From NCBI GenBank assembly GCA_903887045.1, contig CAISOD010000281.1, forward strand, positions 1 to 38,675: a stretch of 38,675 nucleotides of DNA, in the 5' to 3' direction. The DNA comes from an uncultured Gammaproteobacteria bacterium (GTDB lineage Bacteria > Pseudomonadota > Gammaproteobacteria > Pseudomonadales > Pseudohongiellaceae). Shown piece after piece: positions 23,329 through 30,123 of the stretch (positions are counted from its first letter, which is position 1; each line of letters opens with the position of its first letter). Under the pieces are notes generated by a model that ran no database searches, had not been told where the DNA came from, and worked only from the letters and a program-made list of their open reading frames with translations. Both the position numbers and the translations under genes were made by a program.

Positions 23329-24084
23329 TCAGTAACTGGCAGAATTGCTGTCTGGCGTCAGTGGCTGTTGCTCCAGCGCCAATGGTGGCAGCTGGTGGAA
23401 AGCCTCCTTCAGTTTGTTGTCCCAGGCGCGCTTCAGATCCCGCAGGAACTGACTGTCGTCGTCAAAGCGGTAATGTCGCTGCATGTTGAAACTGCCGGTC
23501 TTGTAGATCAGCACTTCGATTGGCGGGCCCACGGTCAGGTTACTGCGCATCGTTGAATCCATCGACACCATGGCGCACAGCGATGCGGTTTCGAGCGGAG
23601 TATCGAGTGTCAGGATGCGGTCGAGGATTGGTTTGCCGTACTTGCTCTCGCCGATCTGCAGGAACGGTGTGTCCTTGCTGCTGGTGATGTGATTGCCTTC
23701 CGGATAGATCATCACGATGCGATGGTCGTTGCCGGCAATCTGGCCGCCAAGGATGAAACTGGCCTGGAATCCGTGGCCGTTGTGCGAGTGTTTTTCCTGC
23801 TGCAGGCGGCTGACTTCGCCGAGATAGTCTGCGGCTTCTCCGATTGAGTTGACGGTATTGAGGTTGATGGCGGCGTTTTGGCGGATGTCTTTCTTCATCT
23901 GCGCAATTGTGGCCTGCGTGGTGGCCAGGTTGCCGGCAGTCATCACCACAAACTGCCTTGCTGGACCGAGGTCGAAGCGGAACATCTTGCTGTAGGTGCT
24001 GATCTGGTCGACACCGGCATTGGTGCGTGAATCAGAACAAAACACCATGCCGGCACTTACCGAAACTGCTACACAGTAGGTCAT
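23329..24084 (-). CDS. Anbu, proteasome-like N-terminal-nucleophile protease
   Basis: A 251-residue member of the Anbu (ancestral beta subunit) group of self-compartmentalising Ntn hydrolases. The product begins MTYCVAVSVSAGMVFCSDSR, so removal of Met would expose Thr as nucleophile. The usual Asp and Lys of the proteasome active site are D18 in SDSRTNAGVD and K33 in YSKMFRFD. The rest follows the family (GHGFQASFILGGQI, ESKYGKPILDR, SNLTVGPPIEVLIYK). The C-terminal 25 residues are Pro/Gln/Ser-rich and probably disordered. The start overlaps the stop of the phosphoribosyltransferase gene (ATGA). It converges on the alpha-E gene with only 25 bp between. Confidence 0.9.
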   Translation of the reverse strand: MTYCVAVSVSAGMVFCSDSRTNAGVDQISTYSKMFRFDLGPARQFVVMTAGNLATTQATIAQMKKDIRQNAAINLNTVNSIGEAADYLGEVSRLQQEKHSHNGHGFQASFILGGQIAGNDHRIVMIYPEGNHITSSKDTPFLQIGESKYGKPILDRILTLDTPLETASLCAMVSMDSTMRSNLTVGPPIEVLIYKTGSFNMQRHYRFDDDSQFLRDLKRAWDNKLKEAFHQLPPLALEQQPLTPDSNSASY

Positions 24085-24659
24085 GGGTTTTTCCGTTTGC
24101 GCTGCAACTCGAGCAGCTTGCGTGTCTGGGCGGCAACGCCGGGTTTCGCCAGCATTTGTTCATCGCTCAGGTCCCGCAACTCGTGCGGGAACACCAGCCA
24201 GTCCGGGGTTTCGTGCAGATAGAAATCCGGAATCAGCTGCGTGACGTTGCTGGTGGGTTTGAACCACGGCGTGGCCAGCTTGATATAGGGAGTGTAGGGG
24301 CCGCCAGTCATCGCATGCAGGTGATTGATCACTGCCTGCATGGTACGGCCGGAGTCGAACACATCGTCGACCAACAGCACATGGCTGCTGGTTTCCACGA
24401 ACGGTTGCAACAGTTCCATGCCCCACAGGCGGATGGCGCCCTGTTGGTCGAGGCCTTCGTAGGAGCTGCTGCGAATCGCAAAGTGCTGGCACGGCATGCC
24501 GAGATACTCGAACACTTCCTGCATGGCGATGCCAATCGGCGTGCCGCCACGCCACAGCGCCACCAGCAAGTCAGGCTGGTAGCCGCTCTCGACGATTTTC
24601 ATCGCCAGTTCATACGAGTCCACCAGTAACTGGTCGGCACTGAGATAGCGCAAATTCAT
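24081..24659 (-). CDS. Phosphoribosyltransferase-domain protein
   Basis: 192 residues of the type I PRTase fold with the PRPP-binding loop VLLVDDVFDSGRTM around residue 95-108 and an N-terminal LVALWRGGTPIGIAMQEV element. Proteins of this shape include hypoxanthine/xanthine-type PRTases, but the hood region here (WFKPTSNVTQLIPDFYLHET, PDWLVFPHE) is like the group annotated only as nucleotide PRTase, so the base substrate is open. It lies between bamD (14 bp) and anbu (4-bp overlap) and is probably co-transcribed with both. No clear Shine-Dalgarno precedes its ATG. Confidence 0.82.
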   Translation of the reverse strand: MNLRYLSADQLLVDSYELAMKIVESGYQPDLLVALWRGGTPIGIAMQEVFEYLGMPCQHFAIRSSSYEGLDQQGAIRLWGMELLQPFVETSSHVLLVDDVFDSGRTMQAVINHLHAMTGGPYTPYIKLATPWFKPTSNVTQLIPDFYLHETPDWLVFPHELRDLSDEQMLAKPGVAAQTRKLLELQRKRKNP

Positions 24660-24673
24660 GGGGCAGGCCGCTG

Positions 24674-25678
24674 TTACGGGGTTGGCTGGGTAGCTGTGCC
24701 GGGATCACCCAGCACGCCGAAGGTAATGACGTTGAGCCACGAGCGCTCGGTCGCGATCTCGGGCAGAACGAAGCTGTAGGGCGTTTCAGCGCGGGTGGGG
24801 CGGCGCGTTGGGGCCAGGGGAGCATCTTTCTTGTTGGAGCCCAGCAAGCCAAAGCTCATCGAATAGACGAACGAAGGGTCGGTGATCTGTGTTGATACCA
24901 GGAAGTTGCCATTTTCATCGAGCTGTGCGCTGTCGGGATAGTTGGCTTTGAGGATGGCAAGTGACTGGTCGGCCAGGTCGTTGAGGCCCATACGCAAGTA
25001 CATCTCGGTGATGATTTCCATGGCACGCGGCACAGCGGGTGCGCCCTGGTAGTTTTCGACGACATACTTGGCGCGGTTCAGTGACGACAGATAGGCCTGC
25101 CGCTGGATGTAGAACTCCGCTACCACGATTTCGTAATTGGCCAGCATGTTGCGCAAGTAAACCATGCGCGCGCGCGAATCACTGGCGTATTCCGAGTTTG
25201 GGTACAGCGCTACCAGTTGGGCAAAGTCGGCGAACGAATCACGCGCCTTGCCGGGGTCACGCTTGCTGGGGTCCGTTGGCAGCCAGCGACCAAGAATACG
25301 CGCATCCTGACTGTAGTAGGCCATGCCCTTCATGTAGAGGGCGTAGTCGATGTTGGGGTTGTCGGGATAGAGGCGTATGAAACGGTCGGCGGCGGCGCGA
25401 GCGGCCTCGGGCTCGTTGTTCATGTAGTAGGCATAGATCAGCTCGATCTGCGATTGCGCCGCATAGCGGCCAAACGGGAACTGCGCTTCGATTTGCTGCA
25501 TTACTGCGATGGCGCGCGGCCAGTTGCTGACCAGTACCGATTGTTGGCCGATTTCCCACAGGCGTTCTTCGGTGTTGTTGGCCAGATCGTCATCGTTGGA
25601 GCCGCAACCGGCCAGCAGCAATACCAGGGCCAAGGGCAGGATTTTCAGCAGAGAGAGCAACTTGTTCACGGGGTACAC
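24674..25678 (-). CDS. bamD: Outer membrane assembly lipoprotein BamD
   Basis: BamD is the essential TPR lipoprotein of the BAM complex that folds outer-membrane proteins. The signal peptide ends in the lipobox LLAGC with the Cys near residue 25. The TPR part has NWPRAIAVMQQIEAQFPFGR, QIELIYAYYMNNEPEAARAA, DRFIRLYPDNPNIDYALYMK and RAKYVVENYQGAPAVPRAME, as in E. coli BamD. At 334 residues it is some 90 longer than the E. coli protein; the extra C-terminal part (after about 245) is not TPR-like. It starts with GTG (25678; another GTG three codons later). It is divergent from rluD, the usual arrangement, and heads a run with the PRTase and anbu. Confidence 0.92.
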   Translation of the reverse strand: MYPVNKLLSLLKILPLALVLLLAGCGSNDDDLANNTEERLWEIGQQSVLVSNWPRAIAVMQQIEAQFPFGRYAAQSQIELIYAYYMNNEPEAARAAADRFIRLYPDNPNIDYALYMKGMAYYSQDARILGRWLPTDPSKRDPGKARDSFADFAQLVALYPNSEYASDSRARMVYLRNMLANYEIVVAEFYIQRQAYLSSLNRAKYVVENYQGAPAVPRAMEIITEMYLRMGLNDLADQSLAILKANYPDSAQLDENGNFLVSTQITDPSFVYSMSFGLLGSNKKDAPLAPTRRPTRAETPYSFVLPEIATERSWLNVITFGVLGDPGTATQPTP

Positions 25679-25699
25679 TGCGAGTCAGGAAGGGGTTTG

Positions 25700-25705
25700 T
25701 ATAAT
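25700..25705 (+). promoter_or_regulatory. Consensus -10 element between bamD and rluD
   Basis: A perfect TATAAT in the bamD-rluD gap would start transcription near 25712 and give a 5' leader of about 70 nt for rluD. No good -35 hexamer sits 16-18 bp upstream, so an activator or another element may be needed. Confidence 0.4.
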
Positions 25706-25784
25706 GGCCGGCGAGTTTACACCCTCCCGCCACCCCTGCCATAGAACCCCGCAAGGGCATATGGGTCTCATTCAGGAAGTTTCC

Positions 25785-26783
25785 ATGCCCGTTCCCACGG
25801 CTTACGACCAGCCCGAACCTCTTCAAGAAGCCGAACAGATAGAACTCAGCCAGACCGCCGGGCCCATGCATACCGGCCTGCGGCTGGACCAGGTGGCCGC
25901 CCAGATGTTCCCGGAGTATTCCCGCGCGCGCCTGCAGGAATGGATCAAGGAGGGCCAGCTGACGCTGAATGGTGAAGTAATGCGCGCCAAGGACAAGGTG
26001 CTGGAAGGTGATCAGGTGGTACTGATGGCCGAAATGGAAGCCGCCATTGATTTCAAGCCAGAGACCATGGCGCTCGACATTGTTTATGAAGACGACGACG
26101 TCATCGTCGTCAACAAGCCAGTGGGCCTGGTGGTGCATCCGGCTGCCGGCAACTACAGTGGAACCTTGCTCAACGGCCTGCTGGCGCATTGCCCCGAACT
26201 GCAAACGCTGCCGCGTGCCGGCATCGTGCACCGGCTCGACAAGGACACCAGCGGTCTGATGGTGGTGGCGAAGAATCTCAACGCGCACCAGGAGCTGGTG
26301 GGCCAATTGCAGGAACGTACAGTGTCGCGGCATTACCACGCCGTGGTTTATGGAGTGGCCACTGCCGGCGGCACCGTCGATGCGCCAATTGGGCGGCATC
26401 AGACGCAACGCCAGAAGCGCGCAGTGACCGACGCCGCTGATGCGCGTCCTGCCGTTACCCACTATCGAGTGGTGAGTCGCTTCCGCAGCCATAGTCATTT
26501 GCTGGTGCAACTCGAAACCGGCCGCACCCACCAGATCCGCGTACACATGGCGCACATCGGCATGCCGATTGTGGGCGATCAGGCCTATGGTGGCCGGGTG
26601 AAACCGCCACGCGGCGCTGTACCGGCCCTGCTCGATTTCCTGCTGACTTTCAAACGGCAGGCGCTGCACGCCGGCGTGCTGGGCTTTGAGCACCCGCGCA
26701 CTGGCGAAACCATGCAGTGGGAAGCGCCAATGCCGGCTGACATGCAGGAATTGTTGAAACTGTTGGAGCTCGATCGTGGCTGA
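25785..26783 (+). CDS. rluD: 23S rRNA pseudouridine synthase RluD (positions 1911/1915/1917)
   Basis: RluD makes the pseudouridines of helix 69 in 23S rRNA, needed for normal ribosome assembly and termination. 332 residues from the ATG at 25785, which has AGGAAG at ideal spacing; E. coli RluD has 326. An S4 RNA-binding domain comes first (GLRLDQVAAQMFPEYSRARL then QEWIKEGQLTLNGEV). The catalytic domain follows, with VVNKPVGLVVHPAAGNY, catalytic Asp in RLDKDTSGLMVVAKN, and LETGRTHQIRVHMAHIGMPI. An in-frame ATG at 25761 is also possible. The stop overlaps the pgeF start by 8 bp. Confidence 0.93.
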   Translation: MPVPTAYDQPEPLQEAEQIELSQTAGPMHTGLRLDQVAAQMFPEYSRARLQEWIKEGQLTLNGEVMRAKDKVLEGDQVVLMAEMEAAIDFKPETMALDIVYEDDDVIVVNKPVGLVVHPAAGNYSGTLLNGLLAHCPELQTLPRAGIVHRLDKDTSGLMVVAKNLNAHQELVGQLQERTVSRHYHAVVYGVATAGGTVDAPIGRHQTQRQKRAVTDAADARPAVTHYRVVSRFRSHSHLLVQLETGRTHQIRVHMAHIGMPIVGDQAYGGRVKPPRGAVPALLDFLLTFKRQALHAGVLGFEHPRTGETMQWEAPMPADMQELLKLLELDRG

Positions 26784-27549
26784 ACTGCTGGTGCGCCCGG
26801 CCTGGTCCTTGCCGCCTGACGTGCACGCCTTTGTCAGCACCCGCCACGGCGGCAACAGCAGCGGCGACTATCACAGTCTCAATCTTGGCCAGCATGTTGG
26901 CGATGATGCCGCTGTCGTTGCAAGCAATCGTGCGGCATTGCTCCAGGTCTTGCAGCAGCAGAGCGGCGCGGCTGCGCTGGAGCTGCAATGGATGCAGCAA
27001 GTACACGGCACCAGCGTCACCGGTATCGACAAGGTAGTGGACGCTCCGCCGGTTGCCGATGCTCTCTACACCACCCGGAACCATATAGCTCTCAATGTGC
27101 TGACGGCTGACTGTCTGCCGGTATTGTTCTGCTCAAGCAACGGCAAGGAAATTGCGGTAGCCCACGCCGGCTGGCGTGGGCTGTGCAATGGGGTGCTGGA
27201 GGCGGTGGTGCTGCAGTTCCGGTGTGCACCGGCTGACATCCGTTGCTGGCTCGGCCCTGCGATCGGGCCTTGTCATTTCGAAGTCGGCAGCGATGTGCGC
27301 GACGCCTTTCTGATGCTGTCGCGCGAGACCTGGATGGCTGCCACCAAGGCGGCTTTCACGCCCGGTCCCAGGCCCGGAAAATGGATGGCGGATCTGTACG
27401 CGCTTGCGCGCATCCGTTTACAAAAGTCGGGCGTCACCGATATCGCGGGCACGCCGCAGTGCACTGTTTGTCTGGCAGACGACTACTATTCCTATCGTCA
27501 GCAGCAGGTAACCGGCCGCTTTGTCACCGGGATCGTCAAAGTTTCCTGA
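26776..27549 (+). CDS. pgeF: Peptidoglycan editing factor PgeF (multicopper-polyphenol-oxidase-like, YfiH)
   Basis: 257 residues of the YfiH/PgeF family, related to purine-nucleoside phosphorylase LACC1. In E. coli PgeF keeps peptidoglycan precursors correct by removing a wrong amino acid from UDP-MurNAc intermediates. Key features are HAFVSTRHGGNSSGDYHSLN, the MQQVHGTSV motif, the zinc-site Cys in LTADCLPVLFCS, and AVAHAGWRGL with the second His. The GTG at 26776 starts inside the last codons of rluD, a common pairing. The 3' end overlaps that of convergent dbpA by 14 bp. Confidence 0.9.
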   Translation: MAELLVRPAWSLPPDVHAFVSTRHGGNSSGDYHSLNLGQHVGDDAAVVASNRAALLQVLQQQSGAAALELQWMQQVHGTSVTGIDKVVDAPPVADALYTTRNHIALNVLTADCLPVLFCSSNGKEIAVAHAGWRGLCNGVLEAVVLQFRCAPADIRCWLGPAIGPCHFEVGSDVRDAFLMLSRETWMAATKAAFTPGPRPGKWMADLYALARIRLQKSGVTDIAGTPQCTVCLADDYYSYRQQQVTGRFVTGIVKVS

Positions 27550-28909
27550 CACGGAAACTGCGGCCCTTGATCTTGCTGCTCTTCAGTTTCTGCAACAGCG
27601 CCGGCACTGCAGCGCTCTGCACCGCCACATAGGCGCGAGTCGGCAGGACATCAATCTTGCCGAGCTGCCCGGCAGTCAAACCGCCGTCGCCGGTAAATGC
27701 CCCCACGATGTCGCCGGGGCGCAACTTGTCCTGGCGGCCACCATCGATCACCACCGTGGTGAAGGCTGGTGCCGGCAAACTGCTGTGCTGGCTGCGCGGT
27801 GGCAGTGCACTGATCCTGTATTCACAGCCCGCAATTTTTTCGATGCGCTCAAGCCTTGGGCGTTCACCACTGGCAACCAGCGAAATTGCGAGTCCGCTTT
27901 CACCGGCACGGCCGGTACGACCGATACGATGCGTGTGGTTGTCAGGGTCGTTCGGCAATTCATACGCCAGCACCAGCGGCAGCGCCTTGATGTCGAGGCC
28001 GCGCGCCGCCACATCAGTGGCCACCAGCACACGGCAGCTGCCGTTGGCAAACTGCAGCAGGGTTTCGTCACGGTCGCGCTGTTCGAGTTCACCGTGCAGT
28101 GCCAGCGCCGGAATGCCGCGCTTCCACAGGAAGTCAGTGAGGTCGCGCACATCATTGCGGGTATTGCAGAACACCAGACAGCCAGTGGGTTGCTGCTGCA
28201 ACAACAGGCCCAACACTGCCTCGCTGCGCACAGCGGGTTCCACGCTGTAGAAATATTGTGTGATGGTATCGGTACTGTGTTGGCTTTCTACGGTGACTGC
28301 TTGCGGCTCGCGCTGAAAACGCTGGCTGAGTGCACGCACTTCCGGCGAGTAAGTGGCGGAGAACAGCCACGTCAGACGCGTGCCCGGCGTGTATTCAAGA
28401 ATGTGGCTTACCTGTTCCAGAAAGCCCATGTCCAGCATGCGGTCGGCTTCGTCGAGCACAACGCTTTGCAGTGCATCCAGCTTCAGCAGGTTCTTGTCGA
28501 GCAAGTCGATGAGACGGCCCGGAGTGCCGACCACTACTTGCGGTTCGTGCACCAGCGAATTGATCTGCACACCCACCGGTACGCCACCACACAGGCTGAG
28601 TATTTTCAGATTGGGAATGAAACGCGCCAACGCACGCAACTCCTTGCACACCTGTTCAGCCAGTTCGCGCGTAGGACACAGTACCAGGCTTTGCAAGCGC
28701 GGCGACTCGGCATCCAGCAGCGCCAGCAATGCGAGACCAAAGGCTGCTGTCTTGCCGCTGCCGGTCAACGCCTGTGCAATTACGTCGCGCCGTTCCAGCA
28801 TCACAGGCAGCGCTGCTGACTGAATGGCTGTCATCTGCTCATAGCCGAGCGCGGCAGTGGCTTGTTGCAGCACGGAGGTAAGCGCGCTGAGGTCGGAGAA
28901 AGACTGCAT
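27536..28909 (-). CDS. dbpA: ATP-dependent RNA helicase DbpA
   Basis: DEAD-box helicase that binds hairpin 92 of 23S rRNA and acts in 50S assembly. 457 residues from the ATG at 28909 (AAGGA ribosome-binding site), the same length as E. coli DbpA; the frame extends to 29101 without homology. The motifs are in order: Q motif (LGYEQMTAIQSAALP), AQALTGSGKTAAF (I), PTRELAEQV (Ia), DEAD as VLDEADRMLDMGF (II), FSATYSPEV (III), ATDVAARGLDI (V) and HRIGRTGRAG (VI). The C-terminal RRM-like DbpA domain (LRPGDIVGAFTGDGGLTAGQ, KIKGRSFRVRKL) identifies the subfamily. It follows the MOSC gene with a 148-bp gap. Confidence 0.95.
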   Translation of the reverse strand: MQSFSDLSALTSVLQQATAALGYEQMTAIQSAALPVMLERRDVIAQALTGSGKTAAFGLALLALLDAESPRLQSLVLCPTRELAEQVCKELRALARFIPNLKILSLCGGVPVGVQINSLVHEPQVVVGTPGRLIDLLDKNLLKLDALQSVVLDEADRMLDMGFLEQVSHILEYTPGTRLTWLFSATYSPEVRALSQRFQREPQAVTVESQHSTDTITQYFYSVEPAVRSEAVLGLLLQQQPTGCLVFCNTRNDVRDLTDFLWKRGIPALALHGELEQRDRDETLLQFANGSCRVLVATDVAARGLDIKALPLVLAYELPNDPDNHTHRIGRTGRAGESGLAISLVASGERPRLERIEKIAGCEYRISALPPRSQHSSLPAPAFTTVVIDGGRQDKLRPGDIVGAFTGDGGLTAGQLGKIDVLPTRAYVAVQSAAVPALLQKLKSSKIKGRSFRVRKL

Positions 28910-29057
28910 GGGAGATCCTTGCGTAACGGGACGCGAGGATAGGCAGTGGCGGGTGTCAGGGCAAGCACGGCGGGCCAGCCCTGTGAGCGTGGGTCGATCC
29001 GGGGTGCTGTGGACCTTTTGCTCCAGCCCGCCGGGGGTTGGAAACGTTGCCGGAATT

Positions 29058-29534
29058 TCAGGGCTCAGTAATGCGATCGCCTGGACGAACAACGCCTCCA
29101 CTGAGGATACGTGCCCGCAGGCCAGCCCGGTGAGCCAGGGATTTCACGGAGGCAGGACCAATGAACTTTGCCAGGTGCGCACAGGGCTCACAAAGCCGGA
29201 TGCCGGTCAGCACGGCGGAGCCAACGGAGAATCGGCGATTTACCAGGTCGTTGAGTCGCACTCCGCTGGTCACAATGTTGCGGCGGAACTCAGCGGGTGA
29301 GAACGCGAACAACTCAAGGCTGTTGAAGCGCTCGATTTCTTCGCTTTCGATGAGTGTGATCTCCCAGTCCCGCGAAAACTTCAGCTGGTGCGAGAACGTG
29401 CCTTTGCCGTTGTAATAACGATCGCCCACGAGGCCTTTGCCTCGCTCCAGAGTGGCCTCTGCCACGGAAAGCAGGGACCCGCCGGGTTCCCCGGTAGTGA
29501 AAATTGCAACGACTTCAGGCATTCCGGTTTCCAT
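29058..29534 (-). CDS. MOSC-domain protein
   Basis: A 158-residue stand-alone MOSC domain. Typical elements are VVAIFTTGEPGGSLLSVAEA at the start, GLVGDRYYNGKGTFS, LIESEEIERFN, EFRRNIVTSGVRLNDLVNRR, and the conserved Cys in GIRLCEPCAHLAKF. MOSC proteins relate to the C-terminus of molybdenum-cofactor sulfurases and YiiM-type proteins that detoxify N-hydroxylated bases; which role applies here is not clear. The start could be ATG 29534 or 29522; an upstream extension to 29942 would overlap the divergent lipoprotein gene and is not MOSC-like. A molybdoenzyme is encoded about 23 kb away, but no direct link is visible. Confidence 0.8.
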   Translation of the reverse strand: METGMPEVVAIFTTGEPGGSLLSVAEATLERGKGLVGDRYYNGKGTFSHQLKFSRDWEITLIESEEIERFNSLELFAFSPAEFRRNIVTSGVRLNDLVNRRFSVGSAVLTGIRLCEPCAHLAKFIGPASVKSLAHRAGLRARILSGGVVRPGDRITEP

Positions 29535-29671
29535 ATCCAGTTCTACGCTGTTTGGGGGTGGTTGGTGTGTTGGCAGGAAAAGCAGGGACTCTTTGTTGCC
29601 TATGGTAAAGTAATTCCACCGAGGTTTTGGCGGCCCCTGCATGGAATAGTTCAACGTAACCGGAGAAAAAA

Positions 29672-29995
29672 ATGAAAAATAACTTCTGCCTTGCCGCGTT
29701 GCCGCCGCTGTTGATCGCTGCGTTTGCGCTGTTGTGCGCTGCCTGTGTTTCCGAAACAACACAGACTGCCACAGCCGATGCCGGTGGGGAGCGCGAATGC
29801 CGCAGCATTGCCAGATCGGCTGGTTCCAAGATGCGCAGTAGTGAGTGCCATAGCCCGGACGAATGGGCAGTGATCGATGCCCAGGCCGCGGTGAAGAAAA
29901 CCATCCAGAACGAATTCTTCCGGCGAGTAGGTGAGGGTGCAACCCTGGGTGCCGGATCGTCGAGCCAGTCGGGCAGCTCTGGCGCTGGCCTCTGA
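29672..29995 (+). CDS. Small lipoprotein of unknown function with a conserved Cys pair
   Basis: A 107-residue predicted lipoprotein. The signal peptide MKNNFCLAALPPLLIAAFAL ends in LLCAAC, the lipobox. The mature part has ERECRSIARSAGSKMRSSEC followed by HSPDEWAVID, a two-Cys motif separated by 16 residues that I have seen in many small gammaproteobacterial proteins without known function; a disulfide between the two is likely in the periplasm. The C-terminal 20 residues are Gly/Ser-rich. The ATG has GGAG at good spacing. It is divergent from the MOSC gene. Confidence 0.72.
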   Translation: MKNNFCLAALPPLLIAAFALLCAACVSETTQTATADAGGERECRSIARSAGSKMRSSECHSPDEWAVIDAQAAVKKTIQNEFFRRVGEGATLGAGSSSQSGSSGAGL

Positions 29996-30057
29996 CAGCA
30001 TCGCAAAAGCCGGTAGTGCAGTCGCTGCTGGTGTACCGGATTGTGCTCAGCCCCAGG

Positions 30058-30086
30058 TTGAGCGCACCTCGTTATTCCTCCACAAT
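30058..30086 (+). promoter_or_regulatory. Candidate promoter for the flavoprotein-cytochrome operon
   Basis: TTGAGC (30058-30063) and CACAAT (30081-30086) are 17 bp apart and about 38 bp before the ATG at 30124. The -10 is only partly consensus. By eye only. Confidence 0.35.
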
Positions 30087-30123
30087 TGCCTTGCCATTCC
30101 AACAATAAAAACAGGCGCTTTGC

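Noticed and set aside
25590-26855. 421-codon frame on the minus strand
   Set aside because: Antisense to rluD; no recognisable domain.
27521-28819. 432-codon frame on the plus strand
   Set aside because: Antisense to dbpA; composition rich in His, Gln and Arg without motifs.
29535-29942. N-terminal extension of the MOSC gene
   Set aside because: The extra 136 residues are Arg/Gln-rich without MOSC features and overlap the divergent lipoprotein gene.
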